Assembly: GCF_024323335.1 (NCBI RefSeq)
Contig: NC_066581.1
Span: 225,014,539-225,078,538, forward strand
Direction: 5' to 3'
Source: Lathyrus oleraceus
Lineage: Eukaryota; Streptophyta; Magnoliopsida; Fabales; Fabaceae
DNA: 64,000 nucleotides
The notes beneath the pieces are model-generated. The model searched no databases, was not told the origin of the DNA, and worked only from the letters and a program-made list of their open reading frames with translations. Of this stretch, positions 23,819 to 35,100 are shown one piece after another; the stretch's first letter is position 1, and each line of letters starts with the position of its first letter. The position numbers and the translations under genes are program-made.

Positions 23819-24576
23819 TGTTAGGGACCAATTAGTACTACTTTTTATATCATTTTATTGGTCCCTTTTACCAAGTTTTGATGTAATTACACACTTTTAT
23901 TCTCACTATTTTGTATAAATGCAATTAGGTTTAATTTATTTTGCTTTAAATAGTTATTTCACATTTCTGTTAGTTTTGTAGAATTTTTGGATGAAAGAGC
24001 TTTTGGAATTCAACATCATAATTTGGAGATTTTGGATGAAGCTTGCAAAGCAAGGAAGCTGGGAAAGCTTCAGTTCGCGCCGCGAAGGCTGGGAATCCAG
24101 CAAGCTGATTTTGGGCCAAGGGTGTTGTTTTTCATGACCAGTTGTTTTGCCATTTTGGTGTCTGCCTTGGAATAGCTTTTTTGTTTTGGATGAAAATGAT
24201 CAATGAAGGAAATGTCAACTCTTTGAGGATAGGAGAACACATTATTCTAAGAATTGAATTGACATTCATTTTATTATTGACACATTGAGACATTGAGATA
24301 TTTTTTGTAAGAGAAAACAAAGCTTTTCTTCCATTGCATTCTGCTTTGTAAAATGATGATGAGGAGCTAAACTCCCTTTTGTCAAGATTGGAGGTAGTAG
24401 CTATTCTCATTTGTTTATGTATTCCATTTGATTTTGATATATGATAAAGATTGTTGATGTATTGAATATTGTTTTTGCCCTAAGTTGAAAACCAGATTTG
24501 AGTAGTTGTTGAAAGAGATTATTTGAGTCTTGACATAAAACAGATTTTCAAGTAGTGAATAAGTTGTAGAGATAGA
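23819..24576 (+). repeat. Athila 3' LTR, truncated
   Basis: Starts TGTTAGGGACC like the complete LTR and matches it to the equivalent of 12316, then switches to Ogre-1 LTR sequence. It lacks the last 402 bases. It also has one GC-rich palindrome (TCGC core at 24075-24085), where the complete LTR has that palindrome plus a decayed second one, an 18-base difference. Confidence 0.85.
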
Positions 24577-26501
24577 AATCAGAGGTTGAAATTTGTGGTG
24601 TTCAATTGAAACTTGATGGAATTTCAAAATTCAAAGCACAAAACAATTGCCTCTGATGAGAGGACTTCAGCCAACCCAATAAATGCAAGAAATAAGCTAT
24701 AGACAATAAGTTTCGAAGAGAATAAGTTTGGATGTCCACCTCTGAAATGTGGATCTTGAGAGCACGATTCTTCAAAGCTTTTGCTTGCAGTGTAGTCTAG
24801 TGATGAAGATGAGCAAGGTTTAGGAACTATAGATCTAGAAATCAACCAATTGTAGTTAAATTGTAGATCTGAATTTTTGAAAAGAAAGAGAGAGTTCCTT
24901 TAAGTGAGGCTATGGATGGATTCTTGCAGCATAACAGGCTCCTTCAGGTTGTCCAAATGTGAAGTTATGCACTCCTATATATAGCAATTGGCAAGGTAGA
25001 AGCATGAACAAAGCATGTGCATGGATGAAGAGGGCCTCCATGCGTGGGCCTGTACAGGCGCATGGAGGGCCCAATTTTGATTGGAAATGAATGCTGGTAG
25101 CATATGGAATTAAAATGGACATGCAGAAATGATGTCATGAGCTTGTGCAATGTGTTTTCAATAAGTTTCCAAAAATGCACTAAGACTTTCTCCTCTTCGA
25201 AAATGATATTTACAAAAATGAAACATATCCTTATGGGTAATGGTTGGAAAGCTCTTGGCATGAGGATCAATTTTTATGTTGACCAAAACTTCATTTGGAA
25301 TTGGGAAATTAGTGAAAATTGATCATGAAGTGCAAGGTGCAAAACATGTGTATGTGAAAATTTCCAAAATGGGCCAACTTCAAGCCCTTTTGTTTCAGTG
25401 ATGCAAGCTCCAAATGCCAAAACCTTCAACATCAAAGTTGTATACCGTTTCAATAAAATAACTTTAGACTCAAATTTTGCATCATTTGGATTTAGTATGA
25501 GAAAGTTATGGGCACTTGAAGTTGGACTTTTTCACATTTCAATGCCTTTGGTCCAAAGTGACCTATAATGTTTTGCATTATCACATGTATTTATTTTAGG
25601 ATTATGAAAATTTGTCCAACATAAAAAATGAAGTAGAAATATTAAAATTTCCAATGCATTTGATCCCACCTCAAAATCATGAAAAATGAATGTGTTATGT
25701 TCTTGGAAAGTTGACCCAAAATTAGGGTTTCGGTCAAAATGACCTATAATGTTTTGAAATGGATGATGATCTTCCAAGCTTCAAATAAATTTTTTATGAA
25801 CACGAAAGTTGTTCATATGGTTCTTAAGAACAGTTTTTCTCTTGGGGTCATCTCCATTTGACAAACACATCAAAAGTTAGGTCTCAGTGTACTTCAAAAT
25901 AGTCAGATGAATTGACTGATCAACTTCTCAAGTCCAAACCTCATATCTTGATGAATTGATGATTGAGGACACTCAAATAAGCTCAAATATGCATGAAATG
26001 ATGATTGGAAGCACTTCCCTTGTTTGTATTTGACCATGGGTTGAGGTTGCTTCATGAGCAAGGCATAGTTGATGAATAGATGAATTAGGGTTTCCTTGGG
26101 AAACAAGCCTCAAGCCCTTTGGTTTGCTTTGATCAAAATGATGAATTTAGATGCTTGGGAGGCATATAGGATGGATGAGAGCCTTGTGAACCATTGCCAT
26201 ACTTGCTTTCATCTTCATCTGGCCATATCAATGAGCATAGGGTCTCCTAGGAGCCTCCGACCTTATGATTGCTCAAGCTACAAATCAAAAGATGTTAGTG
26301 ACATATTTTTGTGCTTTTGGTTAGTAAACAAAGTAAGAAAAGCAATAATATATAATTCAAGCATGCTTGGTGATCTCAAATCAACTCACAAAAGTTCCCA
26401 CCCTAGGGTTAAGGAGCCAAGATGCTATGATCCTTGAGGCAAATGCAAATGCATTGTTATGATGCCATGAGGGATCTTAGGGTTAAAATTGGGGTCTTAC
26501 A
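24577..26501 (-). repeat. Ogre-1 5' LTR, outer part (U3 side)
   Basis: Ends at 26501 with the reverse complement of TGTAAGACCCCAATTTTAACC, the LTR start shared with the other Ogre LTRs here. The stretch at 24585-24615 matches the Ogre-2 LTR near 34910-34945. Minus-strand TATATATA (24976-24983) is a TATA candidate. A long hairpin centred on TGTACA lies at 25031-25072. With 7579-9429 this reconstitutes a 5' LTR of about 3.8 kb, probably missing some sequence at the Athila junctions. The right flank after 26501 is GTTGT. Confidence 0.8.
24976..24983 (-). promoter_or_regulatory. Possible TATA box, Ogre-1 LTR
   Basis: TATATATA on the minus strand, at the position equivalent to the Ogre-2 TATAAATA element (35311-35318). 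Motif and position only. Confidence 0.4.
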
Positions 26502-26556
26502 GTTGTCTTGATTGTTTATGTTTATGATATTGTCCTTACTGGAGACGATATAGTTG
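26502..26556 (+). pseudogene. 55-bp Ty1/copia RT remnant between two Ogre LTR ends
   Basis: In one frame it reads VLIVYVYDIVLTGDDI, matching the copia RT catalytic block YVDDIVLTG with the first catalytic Asp replaced by Tyr. It lies exactly between the start termini of the Ogre-1 LTR (minus) and the inverted Ogre-2 LTR arm (plus), so it is a scrap of the older target. Confidence 0.7.
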
Positions 26557-29500
26557 TGTAAGACCCCCAATTTTGACCCTAAGATCCCTCATGCAACTTC
26601 ATCATATGCATTAGCATTGGGATCATACCTTGGCATCCTCCTCACCCCTCTTTCATTGGGTTTGTTTTGGGAGAGATCACCAAGCACCATGTGATTGTGT
26701 CATACTTGTATATTTTCATTTTACTAACCAAAATACGAAAAGTATGTCTTTGCAGTTGCCTAACTCTTTTGTAGGTAGGGCATGATCCCCAATGATCTAG
26801 CAAGGTCATATCTAGGGTTTAAGACCCTCATGGATAAAAGCACAACCAAGGATGGGTCCACAATGTCTCAAAGCATCATATATGAGTCCCAATGATCTCT
26901 ACATGTTATTTTGATCAAGAATTCTTCAAGAGTTTGGAGTTGGTTTGCCTTTGAAACCCTAGTTCATCTAGGTATCTTGAGTAACTTCTTCAACAAGCTT
27001 CTTCACCCATTGATCAAATACTTCAAGGGAAACTTCAAATTTCATCATCTTATGAATATATGATCTCCCATGAGTCCAAAAAGTCAAGAGAATCGAAAGT
27101 TAGCAAGATGGTTGATGGTGGTTGGCCAGATGAATTCATCTGATCAAAACTGGGTCTCCCTAGACCCTATCTCCTATAATTTTCACCATATGAAAATTAT
27201 TACAAGAGAAACATTACTCTAAATGACATTCCAAACAACTTTCATGTTGATACCTAGAGCTAGTTTTTCTTGGAAAATCATTTTCTATGTGGAAACATTA
27301 TAGGTCATTTTGTCTAAACCCTAATTTGAAAGTCAACTTCCCAAGGCCATAACTTGCTCAATTATTATGAGATGAAATATTTCCAAGTTTAAAAATCAAA
27401 TTCAAGATGTCTACTTCAACTTTTATGTTTGGAGTGAGAACTAATTCAACTTTTATGAGCATGTGATATGAGGATACATTATAGGTCATTTTTGACCTAT
27501 ACCATTGAACAAGTGATTTTCCTCAACTTCAAAAATGCATAACTCTATCTAGAGCTCACATGAAATGTTAAGTAAGGTGGAACTTGGTATTTGAAAGAGC
27601 TACAACTTTTATGAAGACACTTTTCTCATCTAGAGCTCACATGAAATGTTAAGTAAGGTGGAACATTGAGGTATATGACTTGACACTTAGAAAAACTTTC
27701 AACATGTTGAAATTTCCAAACTTCCACCTCAAAATTCACCATAATCCAAGTTCCAAATGAAAAAGTGACCAACATCAAAGTTGTTCCCCGTGATCTAAGC
27801 TTTCCAAAGAGTCCTATTTCTTGCATTTTGGATGAGGTTTGCTAGGGTTGCGCATGGTCTTAATAGGTCTGCATCAAGTGGAAATATCAAATGTCCAAAA
27901 CACCATTTCACATTGCCTTGATATTCAAGCTTCTTTGAGACTTCAGACAGTTGAATTTGGACCAAAATGGATTGCTTCATGGGCATGTACACGCCCATGC
28001 AAGCATATGCATAACATTGCTAAATTTGGAATAAACTTGAAGTGTGCAAATAACATTCCCAATTGCTATAAATACAAGGCCTCTGAGCTCATTTGAAGGA
28101 TCCCTTGCGCGCCAGCTTTGCCCCTTCTTTTCAAACCCTCACAATTCAAAGGAAAACCTGAGAATTTTCAATCTGAAAATTGAGTTTGAATCTCACTGTT
28201 TGGAGATTCAAAAACTCCAGGATCCAAAGCTTTGTTCCATTGCCAAGACACATCTACAAGCTTCCTGAAGGTGATCAAGCAAAGTTTGAAGCAAGAAAGA
28301 TCAAGTTCTACACAGCATTAAAGGTATTTTCCAGAAATTTTCTTCTCTTCGATTCTCACTCAATTCTTATCAATTCTTTTGGATCTTTTGTTGTCTGAAG
28401 TCCTACCAATGTAGGCAAGAAGATTGAGTTACTTTGAGGTCAAATCGAAGCAACTCAGTTGACACACCTCAAAATTCAACTCCTCGTATCTTTCTATATA
28501 TGTGGAGTTAGTTAAAATTGAGGTCAGATTCGTGCTCTACGCCATTTTTTTCTTTCAGATCATGTCCTCCTTTTTCATTTATGTGATGGTGATGACTGAA
28601 CCAGTCCGGTGAGCCTTGCCTGAGAAGGTGACCGAAGTTTCAGCGTCGGCGGTGTGCTGGATAGGTTCTGAGCCACATGATCAGTTCAAATCGTTTTAAT
28701 CTTGAGCATTGCTTTTGAATACCATTGGTATGGTGCACTGACTCGTGTGTTTGGTGGAACGCGCGTTTTAGACCACTTGATCTGCCACCTCAATTAATGA
28801 GGGAGATCAAGTGGTCCACGTTTTTTCTGATTATTTGAATTTCATTTTTATTCCTTTGATTTTCATTAATTCATATTAATTTTAATATTGACCTAAAAAA
28901 TATGAGTTTCACCAAAAAAAATTAAATAAAATCATCTTTCATATTTTAAATTAAAATTATTTTTTGGATCATTATTAATATTTTTCATAATTTAATTGAT
29001 TTTGTGAATATTTTTAATTATTTAAAAATACTTTTAAGTCTCCAAAAAATCTGAAATTTTTTCTCCAAGGTCCTTAGACTTTGTTTGACCTATGAAAAAT
29101 CTCATGGCCATTTCTTTGGTGTTTTAATGAGGTTTTAGGAATTTGACAAACCATATTTAATTTAATGAATTATTTTTAGTATTTTTAAATTGAATAAATG
29201 CCAAATAGTTGTGTTGAGCCATTTTGATTGTTTATATAAGTTTGACTTGTGTTGTTAGGCCTTGGTCAAGGTTGATTTGACTTTGTTAGGTTAAGATCAT
29301 TGGATTTAGGGGATTGATGGAATGTACATTCCATCTCCTAAAATGAATGAATGATCTTAATTTGGTAAAAGTCCTCCTTTGTCCAATTTGAGTTTTAATC
29401 CATTCCCCTCCCTCTTCATCTAATTCCCCTTATCTACGCATCCATTTCATTTGACCTATGATATCTCAATATCCTAAGGCTAGTTGATTGCAAAATCAAC

Positions 29501-30030
29501 ATAAGTATGGATGAGATTAGGTCACCTCTTTTGCATATTCTTTTTGTGTGTGATATGTTTCATGAGCATAATCCATTATACTATGTCTCTAACATGCACT
29601 AACACCAAAATTCTATTGCCCGACCTCAAATAGTTGTGACTTCTACATAAGTCCAATTAGGATGGCTTAACATAGTGCTAAATTTTTGACACAAAAGGCA
29701 TAGCATTCTAGTTAGTGAGATTGTAAGTCTCCCCTCTTTCATGGTATTGTGTGGAAACTTGGCCTTTTTCCCTTCCTTTGGAAGATGTCTTGGTTCAAGG
29801 ATCCATGCTTGTGATAAGTGGGTTGAGTGTTCTCCAAAGAATGACTTAAACAAAAAAAGCAAAAACAATACTAACTTCTAACTCATTAACAACTAACATT
29901 TAATTTCAAGCCATTTACTTTTAATGCACTTTAATTTTTAAGCTTCTATTCATTTGCCATTACTCATACCATTCTAATTGTTTATGTTAATGTCACTTTC
30001 ACTTTGTCCACTTGGACCATACTTTATGAT
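26557..30030 (+). repeat. Inverted arm 1: Ogre-2-type LTR, 3'-truncated, plus orientation
   Basis: Begins TGTAAGACCCCCAATTTTG and aligns by eye, in reverse complement, with about 33365-36827 over its whole length. It has scattered substitutions, a more diverged stretch around 28600-28700, and an 81-bp tandem duplication (repeat starts at 27547 and 27628) absent from arm 2. It contains TATAAATA (28067-28074), a TGTACA-centred palindrome (27978-27999) and a 13-bp stem hairpin (28771-28816). It ends where ORF1 coding sequence on minus begins, at about 30025-30045. Confidence 0.8.
28067..28074 (+). promoter_or_regulatory. Possible TATA box, Ogre-2 LTR arm 1
   Basis: TATAAATA followed by CAAGGCC; the same element occurs in arm 2 on minus (35311-35318). 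It is the best TATA match in these LTRs. Confidence 0.5.
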
Positions 30031-31254
30031 TATTCATACCATGCTTCTTGCTCAAAGCATGGAAACGCTCTTCCCACATATCCTTCTATTGCTTCATCTT
30101 GGCGAGTTCGTCTTCCAACTCCTCTATATCTTGGTTAGGGAGAGCTAATGGCTCAACCATAACCATAGACATAGGTCTTTCACAAGGATAAGGCATCTTC
30201 AACTCCAAAGCTCTCTTCTTCACCCAAAGAATGTAAGCTTCCAAAGCTACACAATTGCACGGACCAAGCTCGGATCTTCCCTTCCTATGCACATTATGCC
30301 AAGCATGCACAATCTTCTGCTTCAAATGTTAGGGATCTTTACCCTCTTAATAGAAAAGACCTTCTAACAAAGTGTTATTAGGTTTGTCTCTCAAGGGGAA
30401 CCCAAGTTGACGACGAGCCAAAGCAGGGTTGTAGTTAATTACTCCTTGTGTACCAATGAGAGGCACATTAGATAACTCAAAGAAGGATCATACCAAACTA
30501 TATCATCATTAGTGAGAGACATAAGTCTCTGAGACCACCGTAGACATTGTTTGTTCTCCATAAAAGTAAGCGTCTGAGGCAAGTGTGAAATAAACCACTT
30601 GTACAGAAGAGGAATGCAACAGACAATGGTTCCACCACCCTTAGAATTCCTTAGATGAAAAGAAAAATACATATCACCCAACAAAGTAGGCACAGGATTC
30701 CCAATCAAGAAAAGTCTAATGGCGTTAACATCAACAAAACTGTCAATGTTAGGGAACAAAGCTAATCCATAAATGAGCAACACAGAGATAGCTTCAAAAG
30801 AATCCACACTACCGGCTTGAGCAAAAGCAGTAGCTTCCTTGATGAGGAAATCAGATGGCAACCCAAACAATCCTCCTTTCTTCACCCAATAAGCCTCTAT
30901 CTCAGACTTCTTCAAGTGAAAAGCTTCAGCAATAAGATGAGATCTGGGAATCTCTTCCAATCCACTAAAAGGTACTCTGCTAGAAACAGGTATCCCCAAG
31001 AGATGAGAATACTCCTCCATTGTAGGCACAAGCTGAAAATCTGGGAAAGTGAAACAGCGGTAGAGAGGATCATAGAACTGCACTAGTACACTCAAAAGTC
31101 CTTCAACCACATCAGCAGACAAGATAGACAGAAGCTTCCCATGGCGTTGTTTGAAGTCCAAGGGATCTAATACAAAAGATGCTAGCTTCCTTAACTCTTT
31201 CAAGTCGGGACATCTGAAACTGTACTTCTTATTGTTCCTTCGTCCACAATCCAT
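30031..31254 (-). pseudogene. Ogre-2 ORF1, broken
   Basis: Starts MDCGRRNNKKYSFRCPDL at 31254 and follows ORF1 of Ogre-1 and Ogre-3 through FYDPLYRCFTFPDFQL, ALFPNIDSFVDVNAIRLF and FISHLPQTLTF. At about 30490 a deletion removes the DSCGEF-equivalent residues and shifts the frame. The remainder continues to EELEDELAKMKQ (30086), with stops before EGKDP and after MKQ, and ends in the KDMWEERFHALS segment at the junction with the inverted LTR arm. It is clearly more divergent from Ogre-1 and Ogre-3 than those are from each other, so Ogre-2 is a separate subfamily. Confidence 0.8.
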
Positions 31255-32110
31255 GGTCTGAAAATATTTGCAAATGATATCTCAGTTCCTTGAAATTTTC
31301 GTGTGATGAATGTTATGATGCGCATGAATGCATGAATGCATGAATGAAACAATCACAAATAAGGGATCACACACAAGGAAAACAAACAAAGGTCAAGGGA
31401 TGAATCAAGTCATTGTCAAGATCAATCATCCATTTTGGTGGATTATGGCTTACACCTTATCAACACCCAAATTCCATTGATATTGACAAGACTTGATTGG
31501 ATCAACCAAGAATCAAGGGTTTGTTGTAAATCACGAGCATGGAGTCTGGGTAAAAACCATCCCAAAGGAGTGAACTAAGGATAAAAACTTGTAGATCATG
31601 TTCTAAAAAGTTCCCAGAGTCTTAATTCCATATATCGGATATTATAGGTTAAGATGACTGACTCATCGACGCATAATATTCTCAAGAGAAACTCGTATGA
31701 CTGTAGTATCACGTAACAATTGTTATCAAGTTTACACTTGAACAGTCTCCGCACTACGTCCTAAATAGGCCAAGAGGGGGTAAATGTTCTACGGTCCTCA
31801 GCTTCTCGGACCCAAATTAGAGATAGTAATGCCTAACCACAAATACTTGTGTGGCATTTCCAAATCAAAAGGGGTCTCCACTGAGCAGATGGATCTCAAG
31901 CCAACTTGTTAAGGACTACTCCACACAAGTCGAACATGACTATACCACCCTCCTATCTTAATTGCACTCAAGTTCGGGTTAGAACTTATCTCACCACTCA
32001 GAGATCACCAAGCACAACAAGCAGATTATATCACACAAACAAATACACGTACTAAAATATATACAATTATATGCACACAAAAAAGTAGTCTAAACCCACT
32101 AGAGACTACT
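31255..32110 (-). other. Ogre-2 untranslated leader
   Basis: Non-coding; it shares blocks with the Ogre-1 leader, for example the TTACACCTTATCAACACCCA stretch near 31450. No gene is seen. Confidence 0.6.
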
Positions 32111-32127
32111 CCCCAGCAGAGTCGCCA
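32111..32127 (-). other. Ogre-2 primer binding site
   Basis: The minus strand reads TGGCGACTCTGCTGGGG, the unmutated form of the site, nine bases from the LTR end at 32137. Confidence 0.8.
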
Positions 32128-32136
32128 CTTAATTTT

Positions 32137-35100
32137 TGTAGCGGTAAATTCATGATCATCAAGCAATGGATAATCAAGACATCAAATAACAAGAGTCGCC
32201 ACCGTGCTTTTATTGTTTCCAGGGGAAAAGAGAAAAGTACGAACAAAACCCAAAAGTAAGAAGTTTTCAAATCAAAACTAATAAAATGTCAGAGATTACA
32301 AGTAAGGGGGTTGGTTACATAGAGGAAAGGTGTTAGCACCCAAAGTGTCCTAGGTACTCCTAGGGAGCCCTTTTTTGTGTGCATATGTATTTTATACAAA
32401 AATGATGTTTACGAACAAATAGAGTGAGGGGATGAGAAAAGAATTCATTAATTATATTTTTGTGTTTGACAAGACCTTCGGACTTGTGTCTACGTACCAA
32501 CATAAAAATGAGGGATCAAAACCTCGTAGTTCGTGATACAAATTTCAAAGTGGATGCATTGCTTTTAACAAAATTAAGTTTGAAAGGCACAAAGGCCTGA
32601 AAATGGTTTGAATAAGTTAATTCTTTTTTGTCTTTTGAAAGTTTAGGTCAAGTATAGTTAAGTCTATTTACAAGTTTGATTAAGAAAAGAAGTTTGAAAA
32701 TGCAATGGCATAAGGCCAAAGTTTCTAGTTTGCAAAGTGGTCAAAATTTAGAAAATAACAAGTTCAAACAAAGAAGTTTTTAAAAGGAGGGAGAGATTTT
32801 TAAATTAAATAAATGGGGAGGATATGAAGAGACTAATCTTATGCACAAAGTTAAAAGTTAAGAGTTGAAAAGATCTGACCAATGGGTAGCAATCTAATAG
32901 ACAAGAGTGTCTTATAGAAACCCAAATTCCCTTGGACATTTTGAATCAAGCAACATACAAATGCACAAATATATCTTTAAGAGCAAGGCATCAAATAAAG
33001 ATAGCCACATCCAAGCTTAGTCATTCCATGATCTTCTTCAGATTAAGCCCATGTAACAGATGAGTTCCATAAGTCACAAGTTCAAAATAACAGCTTCACG
33101 ATGATCATGTTGCAGATGAACTCAAAGGGATCTTGAATGATGTATCAGATGAAGTTTCAAATTGCAATCACTTGGTTTCACAAAAGTTGGTATTGGCTAA
33201 GTCCTTTAGCATAGGGAGGTTGCCTAGATTCTAATTCCAATTGTCTAAGATCAAGTCAACAGTCCACACAAAAGTTTTTTAGGGTTTTTGTTGTTATTAT
33301 GTACATTAATGGTCAAAGACCACACAAACAAACAAAATATACACAAGCAAGATATATCACACAATATGGTCCAAATGGACAAAGGGAAAATTGCATTAAC
33401 ATAAACAATTAGAATGGTATGAATAATGGCAAATGAATATAGACTTGAAATTAAATGGCATTAAAGTAAATGGCTTGAAATTAAATGTTAATTGTTAATA
33501 AGTTAGAAGTTAGTATTGTTTTGATTTTGCCTTTTTTGTTTTAAGTCATTCTTTGGAGAATACTCGACCCACTTATCACAAGCATGGATCCTTGAGCCAA
33601 GACATCTTCCAAAGGAAGGAAAAAAGGCCAAGTTTCCACACAATACCATGAAAGAGGGGAGACTTACAATCTCACTAACTAGCATGATATGCCTTTTGTG
33701 TCAAAAATTTAGCGTTATGTTAAGCAATCGTAATTGGACTTATGTAGAAGTCATAACTATTTGAGGTCGGGCAATAGAACTTTGGTGTTAATGCATGTTA
33801 GAGACATAGTATAATAGACTATACTCATGAAACATACCACACACAAAAAGAATATGCAAAAGAGGTGGCCTAATCGCATCCATACTTATGTTGATTTTGC
33901 AATCAACTAGCCTTAAGACTTAGAGATATCATAGGCCAAATGGGATGAATGCATAAAGAAGGGGAATGAGATGAAGAGGGAAGGGAATGGATCAAAACTC
34001 AAATTGGTCAAAGGAGGATTTTTACCAAATTAATATCATTCATTCATTTTGGGAGATGGAATGTACATTCCATCAATCCCCTAAATCCAATGATATTAAC
34101 TTAACAAACTCAAATCAACCTTGACCAAGGCCCAACAATATGAGTCAAACTTACACAAATCATCACAATAAGTCAACACAATTATTTGGCATTTAATCAA
34201 ATTAAAAATACTAAAATAAGGCATTTAAATTAAATATGGTTTGTCAAATTCCTAAAACCTCATCAAAACACCAAAGAAATGGTCATGAGATTTATCATAG
34301 GTCAAACAAGGTCAAAGGACCTTGGAGAAAAAATTTCAGAATTTTTAAAGACTTAAAAGTAATTTTAAACAATTAAAAATAATCATAAAATCAATTAAAT
34401 CATGAAAAATATTAATATTGATCCAAAAAATAATTTTAATTCAAAATATGAAAGAGGAAATTATTTGAATTTTTTTTTGTGAAACTCTCATATTTTTTGG
34501 ATCAATATTAAAATTAATATGAATTAATGAAAATCAAAGGAATAAAAATTAAAATCAAAAAATCAAAAAAAAACATGGACCACTTGATCTCCCTCATTAA
34601 CTGAGGTGGCATATCAAGTGGACACAAACGCGCCTTCCATGATGGAACCTAGTCAGCGCGCCACACAGGTGGTAATCAAAACCAACGCCTAAGATTAAAA
34701 CAAATTGAATGGATCATGTGGCTGGGAGACGTGTCAACGCACCGCCAGAGCCAGAGCTCCGATCTTCTTCTCTGGTGGACCTCACCGGACTGGTCCACCC
34801 TCAACCATCACCAAAATAAAAAAGGAGGACATGATCTGAAAGAAAAAATGGCGTAGAGCACGAATCTGACCTCAATTTTAACTAACTCCACATATATATA
34901 GAAATATATGAGGAGTTGAAATTTGAGGCGTGTCAACTGAGTTGTTTCGATTTAACCTCTAAGCAACTTAATCTTCTTGCCTACATTGGTAGGACTTCAG
35001 ACAATCAAAGATCCAAGAGAATTGAGTGAGAATCGAAGAGATGAAGTTTTCTGAAAATTACCTTCAATGTTGTGCAGAACTTGAGGTTGTTTGCTTCAAA

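Larger units (their letters stand above)
9430..24576 (+). mobile_element. Athila/Cyclops-type Ty3/gypsy block: truncated tandem copies sharing one LTR
   Basis: Order on plus: 3' part of ORF2, 3' untranslated region, full LTR (11541-12718), PBS, gag-pol, spacer with a solo Ogre LTR, ORF2, 3' untranslated region, truncated LTR (23819-24576). The segment 9430 to about 12316 repeats at 21710-24576 with only scattered differences, so the left piece is the 3' end of a second copy sharing the central LTR. Neither outer end is a clean LTR terminus: the left end lies inside ORF2, and the right end lies 402 bases short of the LTR end. Both outer flanks are Ogre-1 LTR sequence. A tandem formed by LTR-LTR recombination followed by end deletions fits; this is inference. 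Confidence 0.85.
1..26501 (-). mobile_element. Ogre-1, Ty3/gypsy (Tat/Ogre type) retrotransposon, 5' part, with nested insertions
   Basis: Read on the minus strand, the order is 5' LTR (starts at 26501, ends at 7579), PBS, leader, ORF1, gag, protease, intron and RT, running off the window at base 1. The extra ORF before gag and the spliceable intron before RT are the Ogre hallmarks known from Fabeae genomes. The 5' LTR is interrupted by an Athila block at 9430-24576. The element is dead: ORF1 has a 1-nt deletion, gag and protease have several stops, and the PBS carries a base change. The internal region is clearly related to Ogre-3 at 54273 onward, so the two belong to one family although the middles of their LTRs differ. 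The 3' LTR is outside the window. Confidence 0.88.

Noticed and set aside
27626..28398. Several 60-85 codon frames in the Ogre-2 LTR arm
   Set aside because: They lie in LTR sequence, occur on both strands and are not preserved between the two arms.
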